Made by a program: the position numbers and the translations under genes. 64,000 nt of DNA from Mesorhizobium sp. Root102. Lineage in GTDB: Bacteria; Pseudomonadota; Alphaproteobacteria; Rhizobiales; Rhizobiaceae. The DNA lies in the NCBI RefSeq assembly GCF_001425625.1, contig NZ_LMCP01000002.1, positions 124,001 to 188,000 on the forward strand, given 5' to 3'. The notes below the pieces were generated by a model that was not told the origin of the DNA, searched no databases, and worked only from the letters and a program-made list of their open reading frames with translations. Numbering within the stretch: position 1 is the stretch's first letter; the number at the start of each line of letters is the position of its first letter. Positions 1-8,716 of this stretch are shown here, piece after piece.

Positions 1-1250
1 GCCTTGCGGCCGAACTTGTCGCGCAGGGCATCGATGGCGCCTTCGGCCATGGCGCGCTTGCGCGACTGGACGTCAACCAGATCGGGCGGGTCGGCCTTGT
101 CGTCGTCCGAGAGGTCGCTGACGCCGATGCCGAGCAGCCGAAACTTCGTGCCATCGGTTTCCTTGCGCAGAAGCTCCACCCCGGTCTGAAAGATGCGGTC
201 GGCGAGCCGGGTGGGGTCGCCAAGCTGGCGATTGCGCGTGCGCAGCTTGAAATCCTGGGTCTTCAGCTTCAGCACCACGGTGCGCCCGGCAATGCCCGAT
301 TTCTTCAGCCGTGCCGAGACCTTTTCCGAAAGCCCCCTCAGCACCGCGACCAGCTCGTCCAGCGACGCGATGTCGGTGTCGAAGGTGGTTTCGGCCGATA
401 CGCTCTTGGCGTCCTGGTCGGGATCGACGCGGCGGACGTCCTCGCCGCGCGAAAGGTGGTAGAGCCGGTCGCCCATCGTGCCGTAGCGGCGCATCAGACC
501 GCCACGATCCATCTGCTGCAACTGGCCGATGGTGCGGATGCCGTCGCGCTCCAGCGTGGCGTTGAACGCCTTGCCGACGCCCCAGATCATGGTCACCGGC
601 TGCCCAGCGAGGAAGCCGACCGCCTCGGCTTCGCCGATGACCGAGAAGCCGCGCGGCTTGCGGAAGTCCGAGGCTATCTTGGCGAGGAACTTGCAATAGG
701 ACAGGCCGGCCGAAACGGTGATGCCGAGCTCCTTCTCGACCGCCAGCGCAAAGCGCGCCAGAACCACCGCCGGCGGCAGGCCGTGCAGCCGCTCGGTGCC
801 GGCGAGGTCCAGAAACGCCTCGTCGATCGAGAGCGGCTCGACCAGCGGCGTCAGCGCCTGCATCATGGCGCGTACCTCGCGGCCGACGCGCACGTATTTC
901 TCCATGTTGGGGCTGATGACGACTGCCTCGGGGCAGGCTTCGAGCGCCTTGAACATCGGCATCGCCGAGCGCACGCCCTGGATGCGGGCAATGTAGCATG
1001 CGGTGGAGACAACGCCGCGCTTGCCGCCGCCGATGATCAGCGGCTTGTCCTTGAGCGCCGGATTGTCGCGCTTTTCGATCGCCGCGTAAAAAGCGTCACA
1101 ATCGATATGGGCCAGATGCAGCCGATAAAGTTCGGGATGACGCGCAAGCCGGGGGCTGCCGCAACGCTCGCAACGGCGCGTCTGGCTGCGCTGAAACGTC
1201 AGGCAGTCGCGGCAAAAACCGTGATCGGGATTGTTGACAGGGGCCGCCAT
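1..1250 (-). CDS. dinB: DNA polymerase IV (3' end outside window)
   Basis: Y-family translesion DNA polymerase that copies past damaged bases. The reading frame is open to the window edge, so the C-terminus is missing; 416 codons are visible. Catalytic motifs HIDCDAFYA (near residue 52) and SIDEAFLD carry the metal-binding acidic residues, followed by the helix-hairpin and little-finger regions. The first 35 residues before the polymerase core contain two CxxC pairs (C13/C16 and C27/C30), which resemble a zinc ribbon and are absent from E. coli DinB. I chose the ATG at 1250 because it includes these cysteines; a start near the core would leave them untranslated. It is divergent from the GNAT gene at 1328, with a 77-base shared promoter gap. 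Family assignment is firm; the zinc role is inference. Confidence 0.93.
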   Translation of the reverse strand, partial: MAAPVNNPDHGFCRDCLTFQRSQTRRCERCGSPRLARHPELYRLHLAHIDCDAFYAAIEKRDNPALKDKPLIIGGGKRGVVSTACYIARIQGVRSAMPMFKALEACPEAVVISPNMEKYVRVGREVRAMMQALTPLVEPLSIDEAFLDLAGTERLHGLPPAVVLARFALAVEKELGITVSAGLSYCKFLAKIASDFRKPRGFSVIGEAEAVGFLAGQPVTMIWGVGKAFNATLERDGIRTIGQLQQMDRGGLMRRYGTMGDRLYHLSRGEDVRRVDPDQDAKSVSAETTFDTDIASLDELVAVLRGLSEKVSARLKKSGIAGRTVVLKLKTQDFKLRTRNRQLGDPTRLADRIFQTGVELLRKETDGTKFRLLGIGVSDLSDDDKADPPDLVDVQSRKRAMAEGAIDALRDKFGRK

Positions 1251-1327
1251 CGCTGCGAACATAAAGAGAACAGAAGCAATGGTACGACAGTGCAAGGCCA
1301 TCGACAAGGCTGGCCTGGGGAGAACGC

Positions 1328-1903
1328 ATGAGCACGACCATAGCGCCGCTTGCGCCTGAGCTTTGGGCGGAATTCGAGGACCTCTTCGGCAAGCAGGGCG
1401 CCTGCTATGGCTGCTGGTGCACGCATTTCCGGTTGGCTCCGGCGGTGCGCCGCGAGAGCAGCCGGGAACGCAACAAGGACCACATCAAGGCGCGAATCGA
1501 AGCCGGCCCACCGCCGGGTCTGCTGGCATTCGAGGATGGTCAGGCGGTCGGCTGGATGCAGATCGGACCGCGCGCCGATGTGCCCGAATGGAACAATCAG
1601 GGCAGGGGGTCGGCACCGGTCGATCCTGCCGACGCCGCGGATCCGGCCGTCTGGGCAATCTCCTGCTTCTTCATCCGCAGCAAGGCGCGCGGCAGGGGCA
1701 TCACGCATCGCCTCGTCGAAGGCGGCATCGACTTCGCCCGCCAAAATGGCGCACGGCTGCTCGAGGCGTGCCCGATAGACCTGTCTCGCGATTCGCGTTC
1801 GATCGGCCTGTTCGTCGGCTCGTCGCGGGTCTTCGAGAAGGCTGGTTTCGAGAGGCTTGTGGAACGCAAGGCGGGCCGGCCACTGATGCGGCTCGTGCTT
1901 TGA
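1328..1903 (+). CDS. GNAT family N-acetyltransferase
   Basis: Predicted cytoplasmic acetyl-CoA-dependent acetyltransferase of 191 aa. An N-terminal CYGCWC cluster (residues about 27-32), a central VGWMQIG strand and an acetyl-CoA loop around [13 protein letters not shown] are visible; the end has the usual VFEKAGF element of GNAT folds. The CYGCWC start is typical of a GNAT subgroup of unknown substrate. A strong Shine-Dalgarno (GGGGAG) lies 6-7 bases before the ATG. It is divergent from dinB and followed by an unrelated secreted protein. The substrate cannot be inferred from context. Confidence 0.85.
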   Translation: MSTTIAPLAPELWAEFEDLFGKQGACYGCWCTHFRLAPAVRRESSRERNKDHIKARIEAGPPPGLLAFEDGQAVGWMQIGPRADVPEWNNQGRGSAPVDPADAADPAVWAISCFFIRSKARGRGITHRLVEGGIDFARQNGARLLEACPIDLSRDSRSIGLFVGSSRVFEKAGFERLVERKAGRPLMRLVL

Positions 1904-2009
1904 TCGAGATTGTCCGCCTGGATGCCTGTTGATCTCACCTTGCGGTTGCAGCGGTAATTTCATACCAGACGAACCAAGCATTCCTTGAAGGCCAAAACGG
2001 AGAATTCGC

Positions 2010-3542
2010 GTGAACCGTGCCCTGCCATTCGTGTTCCTTCTTGCGTTGAGTGCACCCGCTTTCGGTCAGACCGTCGACAGCCAGGGTGCGAAGCAATTGT
2101 CCGATGACCTGTCCCGCTATGTCGGCAAGCAGGCGATCGACAAAGGCATCCTAAAAGTTTCGCTCGAAGGCGGCGCCTACAAGATCCTGTTTGATTTCAA
2201 GGCACTTGCCGCATCATTCCCGGACCAGAAGGTGCTGAGGCTCGATTTTGCGCCCTATGCCTTGATGGTGAAGCCGCGCAGCGATGGGGCCTGGGATGTC
2301 TCGATGGATTTTTCGCAAAGCGCCTCCTTCGAGTTCAACGGGCCGGAGGGGCTGCAAAGCACGCAGTTTTCGATCAAGGACGGCAAGGGCTCGGGCGTCT
2401 ACGATCCCAATCTGGCGGCCTTCACCAGCGGCACCAGTTCGATGGCCAGCATGACCATGGCATCGAAGGATGCCAAGCAGCACATGGAGGCCAGCACTGG
2501 GTCCGGCACCGCGACCATCGCCGCGACCAAGTCCGCGACCGGCGGCGTCGATTTCACAACCTCGCAAAAGGTATCGAGTTTTGTCGAAGCGATCAATTTC
2601 GACGATCCGGAGAGCGGGTTGAAATTCCCGGTCACCGTAAGGTCACCGGAACTGTCGGTCGAAGCCAGCGGCAAGGGCGTGCGGACAAAGCCGTTGCTCG
2701 ATCTCCTGGCATTTGCCGTGGCCAATGAGGACGAGGCGACGCTGAAGGCCAACCAGGCGCAGCTCAAATCACTCCTGCTCGCCGCCTTGCCGCTTTGGCA
2801 GCGAGTCGAGGGAACCTACGGCTTCAAGGATTTCGCGGTGGAAAGCCCGGTTGGCAATTTCGGCGCCACCCAGCTCAGCACCGCGTTCGGCACCGACGGG
2901 GTCGCCCAGAACGGCACGATCACCTATGGTATCAAGGCGTCAGGGCTGACCGTGCCGCAGCAGCTTGTGCCGAGCTGGAGCGTCGCGCTGCTGCCCACCG
3001 ATATCGACCTGAACTTCGGCGGCGCCAACATCGACCTCGACAGCATGGCGAAGAAGGCGATCGAAGCCTTTGATCTCAATCAGGATCCGCCGCTGACGGC
3101 CGAGTTCGGCGAGCAGCTGAAGGCCGACTTCATGGCCAAGACGCCAAAGGTCGTGCTCGGCCACAGCACCGTGAAGAACAAGGACACGGAGATCTCGCTG
3201 GAAGGCGAGATGACGTTCCCCGGCGAAAAGCCCGAAGGAAAGGTGACGGTCGATGTCACTGGCTTCGACAAGCTTGTCGAGGGCCTGCAGGAGGCGGCAA
3301 AGTCGGAACCGGAGGTGGCGCAATATGTGCCAGTCGCCCTCATGGCGAAAGGTTTTGGCAAGACGCTGCCCGATGGCCGGCTGGAATGGATCGTCAATGC
3401 CATGGCCGACGGTTCGGTCACCGTCAATGGCGTCATGCTGAAGCCCGCCGATCCGGCCGTGGACGACAGCGTGGATGACGGTGACGGCGGGGACGACAGC
3501 GGTGACGATAGCGGCGGGGCAGGCGCGAAACTCAACCCCTGA
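2010..3542 (+). CDS. Secreted protein of unknown function with an acidic tail
   Basis: 510 aa starting at GTG, with GGAG nearby upstream. Residues 1-19 form a Sec signal peptide ending in APAFG, so the protein is exported to the periplasm or outer membrane. The rest is beta-rich and Gly/Ser/Thr-rich without a catalytic motif I recognise. The last 30 residues are a run of Asp and Gly followed by a short basic end. The overall style resembles the DUF2125 or AsmA-like periplasmic proteins of alphaproteobacteria, but I cannot confirm that by eye. It is convergent with the HAD-like gene at 3552, only 9 bases away. Confidence 0.8.
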   Translation: MNRALPFVFLLALSAPAFGQTVDSQGAKQLSDDLSRYVGKQAIDKGILKVSLEGGAYKILFDFKALAASFPDQKVLRLDFAPYALMVKPRSDGAWDVSMDFSQSASFEFNGPEGLQSTQFSIKDGKGSGVYDPNLAAFTSGTSSMASMTMASKDAKQHMEASTGSGTATIAATKSATGGVDFTTSQKVSSFVEAINFDDPESGLKFPVTVRSPELSVEASGKGVRTKPLLDLLAFAVANEDEATLKANQAQLKSLLLAALPLWQRVEGTYGFKDFAVESPVGNFGATQLSTAFGTDGVAQNGTITYGIKASGLTVPQQLVPSWSVALLPTDIDLNFGGANIDLDSMAKKAIEAFDLNQDPPLTAEFGEQLKADFMAKTPKVVLGHSTVKNKDTEISLEGEMTFPGEKPEGKVTVDVTGFDKLVEGLQEAAKSEPEVAQYVPVALMAKGFGKTLPDGRLEWIVNAMADGSVTVNGVMLKPADPAVDDSVDDGDGGDDSGDDSGGAGAKLNP

Positions 3543-3551
3543 GGGCGGGGC

Positions 3552-4205
3552 TTAGAGCCCCAGCGCCGCTGCAATTTTCGGCGCGGCTTCGGGCCAGTCC
3601 TGGACGACGACGATGTCGTCCGTCACCGGCGGCAGGAATGCGCGCAGCGAATTGTCGGCCATCAAATGGATGAGATGCGCGTCATTGACCGAGTTGCGCA
3701 CCGACGCCAGATTGTGCGGCTGATCGTCGACGAAGACCACCGGCCGGCCGGCTTTGCCGCGCAGCTTGGCCACTGCCGGTCCCTTGGCCATTTCTGTGGT
3801 CAGAAGCGGGTAGCTCAGCCCGAGGGCATCGAGATGGGCGCGACGCACAGCACGGTGTCTGTGCGGCATGGCCGTCAGCAAGATGATTTCCGCGCGGTCA
3901 CCAAGCTCTGCCAGGGCCTCTGCCGCGCCGTCGGTAATGCTCTGCCAATCGGCTTGCGCATCAAAGAAATCGCCCAGGAGCGCCGTGACTTCGGGCTGTT
4001 CGATCAGGCGCCCACTGGCCGTCTCGGCAATGTTGCCGGTCAGACGGAAGGAAGCCAGCGTCAGGCCATAGCCGCGCGCCTTCAGGAAATGCGGAAACGG
4101 ACGAATGAATTCGAGCACGACGTCGTCGACGTCGAGCACCAGCAGCGGCCGGTCGTCGCTCGCAAGTTCCGCGATCTGGCGCACGGTTTCGGGGTCATCG
4201 CTCAT
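3552..4205 (-). CDS. HAD-like hydrolase domain protein
   Basis: 217-aa soluble protein with HAD-fold motifs in order: motif I LDVDDVV (around residue 25), motif II with Thr in LLTAMPH, a Lys in EMAKGP, and motif IV VFVDDQPHN. The first motif has the DxD needed for a phosphoaspartate hydrolase, so phosphatase activity is plausible, but the substrate is unknown. Its start overlaps the stop of the DUF3572 gene by four bases (ATGA), which indicates translational coupling in a two-gene operon. Confidence 0.82.
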   Translation of the reverse strand: MSDDPETVRQIAELASDDRPLLVLDVDDVVLEFIRPFPHFLKARGYGLTLASFRLTGNIAETASGRLIEQPEVTALLGDFFDAQADWQSITDGAAEALAELGDRAEIILLTAMPHRHRAVRRAHLDALGLSYPLLTTEMAKGPAVAKLRGKAGRPVVFVDDQPHNLASVRNSVNDAHLIHLMADNSLRAFLPPVTDDIVVVQDWPEAAPKIAAALGL

Positions 4206-4504
4206 ATCGAATGCTCATGGTTGTCGTCGCCCAGCGGCAGCGCCCGCAAGGCCTTGCCGACAGCGGCCGGCGGCGTGCCGGTTTCCTCGGCAAAGCGCAT
4301 CAGCGTCGGCTCGTGGGCGAGAATGAACTGCAGGACACCGGCCAGAAAACCCGGCTCGCTGGCGGCTTTGCGGATCGAATGCGCCTCTATGCCGGTGATT
4401 GCGAGAAAGCGCGGCAACAGCTCCGGATCGGAAGCGACGAACCCCAGGGCCTTCACGGCAATCGATTCCGCTTCTTCGCGCATTGACGCTGCGTTTGCCA
4501 TCAC
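4202..4504 (-). CDS. DUF3572 family protein
   Basis: 100-aa alpha-helical cytoplasmic protein matching the pattern of DUF3572, a small alphaproteobacterial family often located beside divK. It has the characteristic ALGFVASDPELLPRF segment near the N-terminus and a short C-terminal tail. The first gene of a pair with the overlapping HAD-like gene, transcribed divergently from divK. The function is unknown. Two adjacent ATG codons begin the frame; the first (4504) is used here. Confidence 0.8.
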   Translation of the reverse strand: MMANAASMREEAESIAVKALGFVASDPELLPRFLAITGIEAHSIRKAASEPGFLAGVLQFILAHEPTLMRFAEETGTPPAAVGKALRALPLGDDNHEHSI

Positions 4505-4746
4505 TACCTTCGGTGTGTGGAATGAGTCTCTCCCGCAGTAATGGCAAGAGTTGCTTGCGGCAAGCCATTAGAGCGTGGCGCGCCCTTTGGACGCGCAGGG
4601 GACGAGGTGGAATTTGCGCTGTTTTCCAGCCGCGGATTTCCGTTTCGTCAATCATATTGCCGTAAAGTGAAGCAGGGTTTGGTGCGTCTAGACATGGGCG
4701 CATGACGGTCGCCTTCGAGCGGAAGGACGGCCGGGACGGGAAATCG

Positions 4747-5118
4747 ATGCCGAAGAAGGTCATGATCGTCGAGGACAATGAGCTCAACATGAAGCTCTTT
4801 CGGGACCTCATCGAGGCAAGCGGTTACGAGACCGTGCGCACCCGCAACGGTCTGGAAGCGCTCGATCTGGCGCGCCAGCACCGGCCGGATCTCATCCTGA
4901 TGGATATCCAGCTGCCTGAAGTGTCGGGCCTGGAAGTAACCAAATGGCTGAAGGAGGACGACGAGCTACACGTCATCCCGGTCATAGCGGTGACCGCCTT
5001 CGCGATGAAGGGCGACGAGGAACGCATCCGCCAGGGCGGCTGCGAGGCCTATATTTCGAAGCCGATCTCGGTGCCGCGTTTCATCGAAACCATCAAATCC
5101 TATCTGGGCGATGCGTAA
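4747..5118 (+). CDS. divK: Cell-cycle single-domain response regulator DivK
   Basis: 123-aa receiver domain without an output domain. In Caulobacter and rhizobia DivK is phosphorylated by DivJ and dephosphorylated by PleC, and feeds the CckA-CtrA cell-cycle pathway. Acidic pocket E9/D10, phospho-acceptor D53 in [10 protein letters not shown], the switch Thr in VTAFAM and conserved Lys in ISKPIS are present, with numbering equal to the Caulobacter protein. I chose the ATG at 4747, which follows GGGACGGG; an ATG at 4702 would add 15 residues not expected in the family. It sits directly upstream of pleD, the classic alphaproteobacterial arrangement. Confidence 0.95.
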   Translation: MPKKVMIVEDNELNMKLFRDLIEASGYETVRTRNGLEALDLARQHRPDLILMDIQLPEVSGLEVTKWLKEDDELHVIPVIAVTAFAMKGDEERIRQGGCEAYISKPISVPRFIETIKSYLGDA

Positions 5119-5151
5119 TGTGTCCTTTCAGCCGAGCCGGAGCCTTGTGAC

Positions 5152-6525
5152 ATGACCGCACGGATCCTCGTCGTCGACGACATCCCTGCCAATGTGCGGC
5201 TGCTGGAAGTGCGGCTGCTGGCCGAATATTTCGAAGTGCTGACCGCCACCAACGGGCCGGATGCGATCGAGACCTGCGAGAATGGCAAGGTCGATGTCGT
5301 GCTGCTCGATGTGATGATGCCTGACATGGACGGCTTCGAGGTCTGCCGGCGGCTGAAAAGCGATCCGGCGACATCGCACATTCCTGTGGTGATGATCACC
5401 GCGCTCGACCAGGTTTCCGACCGCGTACGTGGGCTCGAGGCCGGCGCCGACGACTTCCTGACCAAGCCGGTCAACGATCTGCAGCTGATGACGCGCGTCA
5501 AGAGCCTGGTCCGCCTGAAGTCGCTGACCGACGAGTTGCGGTTGCGCGCCTCGACGACGCGCAACATCGGCATCGAAGAGCTTTTGAGCCGCAATTTCGC
5601 GTCCGAGGATACGATTCCGAAAGTGCTTTTGATCGACGAGCGCAAATCATCCGTCGAGCGCATCCAGAAGATGCTGCGCGACCGCGCCGACCTCGATGTC
5701 TCCAGCGATCCGCATGCCGGCTTCTTCCAGGCCGCCGAGACGTCCTACGAATGCGTGATGATCTCGACTGCGTTCGCCGATTTCGATCCGCTGAGGCTCT
5801 GCTCGCAATTGCGCTCGCTCGATCGCACCCGTTTCGTGCCGATCATTCTTTTGGCGGAGGAGGGTGAGGAGGAACGCATCATTCGCGGCCTCGAACTTGG
5901 CATCAACGACTATCTGATGCGGCCGATCGACCAGCAGGAGTTGACGGCACGGCTGCGCACCCAGGTGCGCCGCAAGCGCTACAACGACCAGCTGCGCGCC
6001 AGCGTCACCCAGACCATCGAAATGGCGGTGACCGACAGCCTGACCGGGCTGCACAACCGCCGTTATCTCGACAGCCATCTGCAGACGCTGTTCGATCGCG
6101 CCGTGGCACGGCGCCGGCCGCTGTCGGTGATGATCACCGACCTCGACCGTTTCAAGGCGATCAACGACGCGCACGGCCATGACGGCGGCGACGAAGTGTT
6201 GCGGGAATTTGCGCGGCGGCTGCGCAAGAATGTCAGAGGTATCGACCTTGCCTGCCGTTTTGGCGGCGAGGAGTTCGTCGTGGTGATGCCGGACACCGAG
6301 GGTGCGGTGGCCGAGAAAGTGGCAGAACGCATTCGCGCCGAAATTGCCCAGGCGCCTTTTGCCATCGGCCAGGACGGCAAGGCGATCGAAGTCACCGTCA
6401 GCGTCGGCGTGTCGTCTGTGCTGAAGGGCGTGGATACGGTGGCGGCGCTGATGAAGCGTGCCGACCTCGCGCTCTACGAAGCCAAAAGCGGCGGCCGCAA
6501 CCGCGTCGTCGCCAAGGCGGCGTAA
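5152..6525 (+). CDS. pleD: Response regulator / diguanylate cyclase PleD
   Basis: 457-aa protein with two receiver domains (about 1-125 and 150-270) and a GGDEF domain (about 290-455). It makes cyclic di-GMP at the cell pole when phosphorylated. D53 is the phospho-acceptor in the first receiver; the second receiver lacks a clear acceptor and serves dimerisation in the family. The active-site motif is GGEEF (about 371-375), and RGID at about 362-365 is an intact RxxD inhibitory site, so product feedback is expected. It starts 33 bases after divK and is almost certainly cotranscribed with it. Confidence 0.95.
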   Translation: MTARILVVDDIPANVRLLEVRLLAEYFEVLTATNGPDAIETCENGKVDVVLLDVMMPDMDGFEVCRRLKSDPATSHIPVVMITALDQVSDRVRGLEAGADDFLTKPVNDLQLMTRVKSLVRLKSLTDELRLRASTTRNIGIEELLSRNFASEDTIPKVLLIDERKSSVERIQKMLRDRADLDVSSDPHAGFFQAAETSYECVMISTAFADFDPLRLCSQLRSLDRTRFVPIILLAEEGEEERIIRGLELGINDYLMRPIDQQELTARLRTQVRRKRYNDQLRASVTQTIEMAVTDSLTGLHNRRYLDSHLQTLFDRAVARRRPLSVMITDLDRFKAINDAHGHDGGDEVLREFARRLRKNVRGIDLACRFGGEEFVVVMPDTEGAVAEKVAERIRAEIAQAPFAIGQDGKAIEVTVSVGVSSVLKGVDTVAALMKRADLALYEAKSGGRNRVVAKAA

Positions 6526-7072
6526 CCGGTCCAGCCCCGATTATCCAGTCAACCCGACAGGGTTACCCGTTTACCTTAATCCAAGCGATTCGCGAGCCTT
6601 GGTTAAGAAACTGTTGATTTTCATAAGCTCTTGCGCGACTGTGCAAGCCAAGACGAAGCCGGCACGAGGATAGACAGCCGGCTCGATCCCCAGAATACCC
6701 CATGATGCTCAGGTCCGCCGCATCTCCTGGGTCCGTGGGGTCGGCCGGCCGGCGCTGGCACATAGTGGCCTCCTCGTACCGCTGCCAAACGCCGACCGGC
6801 CCCCTTCTTCCAATGAGCATCAGAGTTCCGTGCCAAAGCACGGAAGACTCTGCGTTTTTGCGTGTGAAAATCCGGATATCGTTTTAAGGCCACGACGGCG
6901 ATGGGCGTTCCGTACGCGCTGTGACTGCGCGAGAAGCTTGTTCGTGGCAGCCAACGATGAGGGGGAAGAGCACCCTTCCATTTCACAGATATGGCGCACA
7001 AGGGGCTTGCGGCAAGACCCGGCTCTACCCGTAAACCGCGGCCCAGGCCAGCGGAAAACGGGAGTGGCGAGG
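6526..7072. other. 547-base intergenic stretch after pleD
   Basis: No ORF with coding character, no RNA gene and no obvious terminator were recognised. Open frames on both strands look like chance frames. The part from about 6700 to 7060 has no long AT-rich promoter block. It separates the divK-pleD unit from a lone monooxygenase gene and could hold a small RNA, but I see no hairpin with a T-run to support that. Confidence 0.6.
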
Positions 7073-8563
7073 ATGGATGTGATGTTGCCGGCGTACGGAT
7101 TGCGACACGCGGTGGTGATCGTCGGGGGCGGTCCGACGGGGTTGATGCTGGCAGGCGAACTGGCGTTGGCGGGCGTCGACGTCGCTATCGTCGAGCGGCG
7201 CGATACCCAGGAACTGATCGGCTCGCGCGCGGGCGGCCTGCACGCACGCACCATCGAGGTGCTCGATCAGCGCGGAATCGCCGATCGTTTCCTGTCGCAG
7301 GGACAGCCGTCGCCGTCCGTCGGCTTCCACATGATCCGGCTGGACATCAGCGATTTTCCCACGCGGCACAATTATCTGCTGGCGCTGCGGCAAAACCATA
7401 TCGAGCGGATATTGGCCGACTGGATCGGCGGGTTGCAGGTGCCGATCTGTCGCGGACAGGACGTTACGGGTTTCGCACAGGACGATGGCGGCGTCGATGT
7501 GGAACTGGCCGATGGCCAGCGATTGCGGACGCAGTATCTCGTCGGCTGCGACGGAGGACGCAGCGTGATCCGAAAGGCGGCGGGCATCGAGTTCGCTGGA
7601 CAGGATCCGACGATGAGTTGGATGATCGCCGAGGTCGAGATGGTGCAGGAGCCGGCATGGGGCTTTCGCAGCGACGCCTACGGCATCCATGCGATAGGCA
7701 AGATCGAGGAAGGCGGACGGGTCGGTGTCGTGCTGACCGAGAGGCACCTGACCATTGGAGGCGAACCGACGCTGCGCGATCTCAGTGAGGCGCTCGTCGC
7801 GGTCTACGGCACTGATTACGGGGTTCGCAACCCTACCTGGCTCTCCCGGTTCACGGACATGACGCGACAGGCTGCCGCTTATCGCGACAGACGCGTACTG
7901 CTGGCCGGCGACGCCGCGCATATCCATCCGCCGATGGGCGGGCAGGGGCTCAATATTGGCGTGCAGGAAGCGGTGAACCTTGGCTGGAAACTGGCCCAGG
8001 TGGTCAAGCGGATATCACCGGAAGCCCTTCTCGACAGCTATCACGCCGAGCGTCATCCGATCGCCGCTCGCGTTCTCCGCAACGCGAGGGCACAGGTTGC
8101 GCTTCGTCGCATGGATGCCAGCACCAAGGCATTGAACGACATCTTTGCCGAGTTGCTTGGCATGGAAGAGCCGCGCAAACGGATCGCTGCGGAGATGTCC
8201 GGCCTGGGTGTCCATTATGATCTCGTCGGACATCCGCTGCGTGGGCGGCGAATGCCCGACCTCGACCTGACCACGGTCGGCGGTCCGGTGCGGCTCTTCA
8301 GCTTGCTGCACGATGCCCGGCCGCTGCTTCTCAACCTCGGCGAACCAGGCAGGCTGGACATTGCGCCCTGGGCGGATCGGGTTCGGCAGATCGACGCCTT
8401 GTATGCCGGTGTCTGGGAACTCCCGGTGCTCGGGACGGTCGCCGCGCCCGATGCCGTTTTGATCCGGCCCGATGGTTATGTGGCTTGGGTTGGGGTGGGA
8501 AGCCGAGATGGGCTGGCTGACGCGCTGACCACTTGGTTCGGGCCGCCTGCTGCCGCGGGTTAG
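7073..8563 (+). CDS. FAD-dependent monooxygenase (PHBH-like aromatic hydroxylase family)
   Basis: 496-aa flavoprotein. An N-terminal Rossmann fingerprint (VVIVGGGPTGLMLAGEL, about residues 14-30) binds the ADP part of FAD; the central CDGGRS motif and the LAGDAAHIHPP motif are the second and third flavin fingerprints of class A hydroxylases such as p-hydroxybenzoate hydroxylase and the polyketide or rifampicin hydroxylases. The C-terminus has a thioredoxin-like domain as in phenol hydroxylase relatives. I start at ATG 7073 (a second ATG lies at 7082), just before the FAD motif; the longer open frame upstream has no coding character. No pathway partner is adjacent, so the substrate is unknown. 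Confidence 0.88.
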   Translation: MDVMLPAYGLRHAVVIVGGGPTGLMLAGELALAGVDVAIVERRDTQELIGSRAGGLHARTIEVLDQRGIADRFLSQGQPSPSVGFHMIRLDISDFPTRHNYLLALRQNHIERILADWIGGLQVPICRGQDVTGFAQDDGGVDVELADGQRLRTQYLVGCDGGRSVIRKAAGIEFAGQDPTMSWMIAEVEMVQEPAWGFRSDAYGIHAIGKIEEGGRVGVVLTERHLTIGGEPTLRDLSEALVAVYGTDYGVRNPTWLSRFTDMTRQAAAYRDRRVLLAGDAAHIHPPMGGQGLNIGVQEAVNLGWKLAQVVKRISPEALLDSYHAERHPIAARVLRNARAQVALRRMDASTKALNDIFAELLGMEEPRKRIAAEMSGLGVHYDLVGHPLRGRRMPDLDLTTVGGPVRLFSLLHDARPLLLNLGEPGRLDIAPWADRVRQIDALYAGVWELPVLGTVAAPDAVLIRPDGYVAWVGVGSRDGLADALTTWFGPPAAAG

Positions 8564-8685
8564 CAGGCACGCTCGAAGAGGGCTCGCCCGACCGCTTGAA
8601 GCGCTTACGTCGCAGCCCTCAACAGCCCGAAGGCGGACGGGTCTCCTGACAATCGATTGACAGGAGTTTCCATCCGTGCAGAAAT

Positions 8686-8696
8686 TGGTTGGACCA
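8686..8696 (+). promoter_or_regulatory. FadR-type operator, TGGT-N3-ACCA, with tandem half sites
   Basis: The sequence TGGTTGGACCA is an exact TGGT-N3-ACCA palindrome, the core form bound by FadR-subfamily GntR regulators. The octamer TTGGACCA occurs at 8689, again directly adjacent at 8697, and a third time at 8717 over the proposed start codon. Location just before a FadR-type regulator suggests autoregulation of the whole operon. The sequence is seen directly; binding is inference. Confidence 0.55.
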
Positions 8697-8716
8697 TTGG
8701 ACCACTTGGAGTTGAT

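Noticed and set aside
73..999. Long minus-strand frame inside the DNA polymerase IV gene
   Set aside because: The translation is Arg/Pro/Gly/His-rich with no domain; the dinB frame on the same strand has all polymerase motifs and runs through the window edge.
456..1331. Long plus-strand frame opposite dinB
   Set aside because: Typical antisense shadow in GC-rich DNA; composition is dominated by Ala, Arg, Gly and His, with no recognisable domain.
6526..7072. Possible 81-residue N-terminal extension of the monooxygenase
   Set aside because: The frame is open upstream of 7073, but its residues are Arg/Cys-rich and unlike any FAD hydroxylase, which start within 20 residues of the Rossmann motif.
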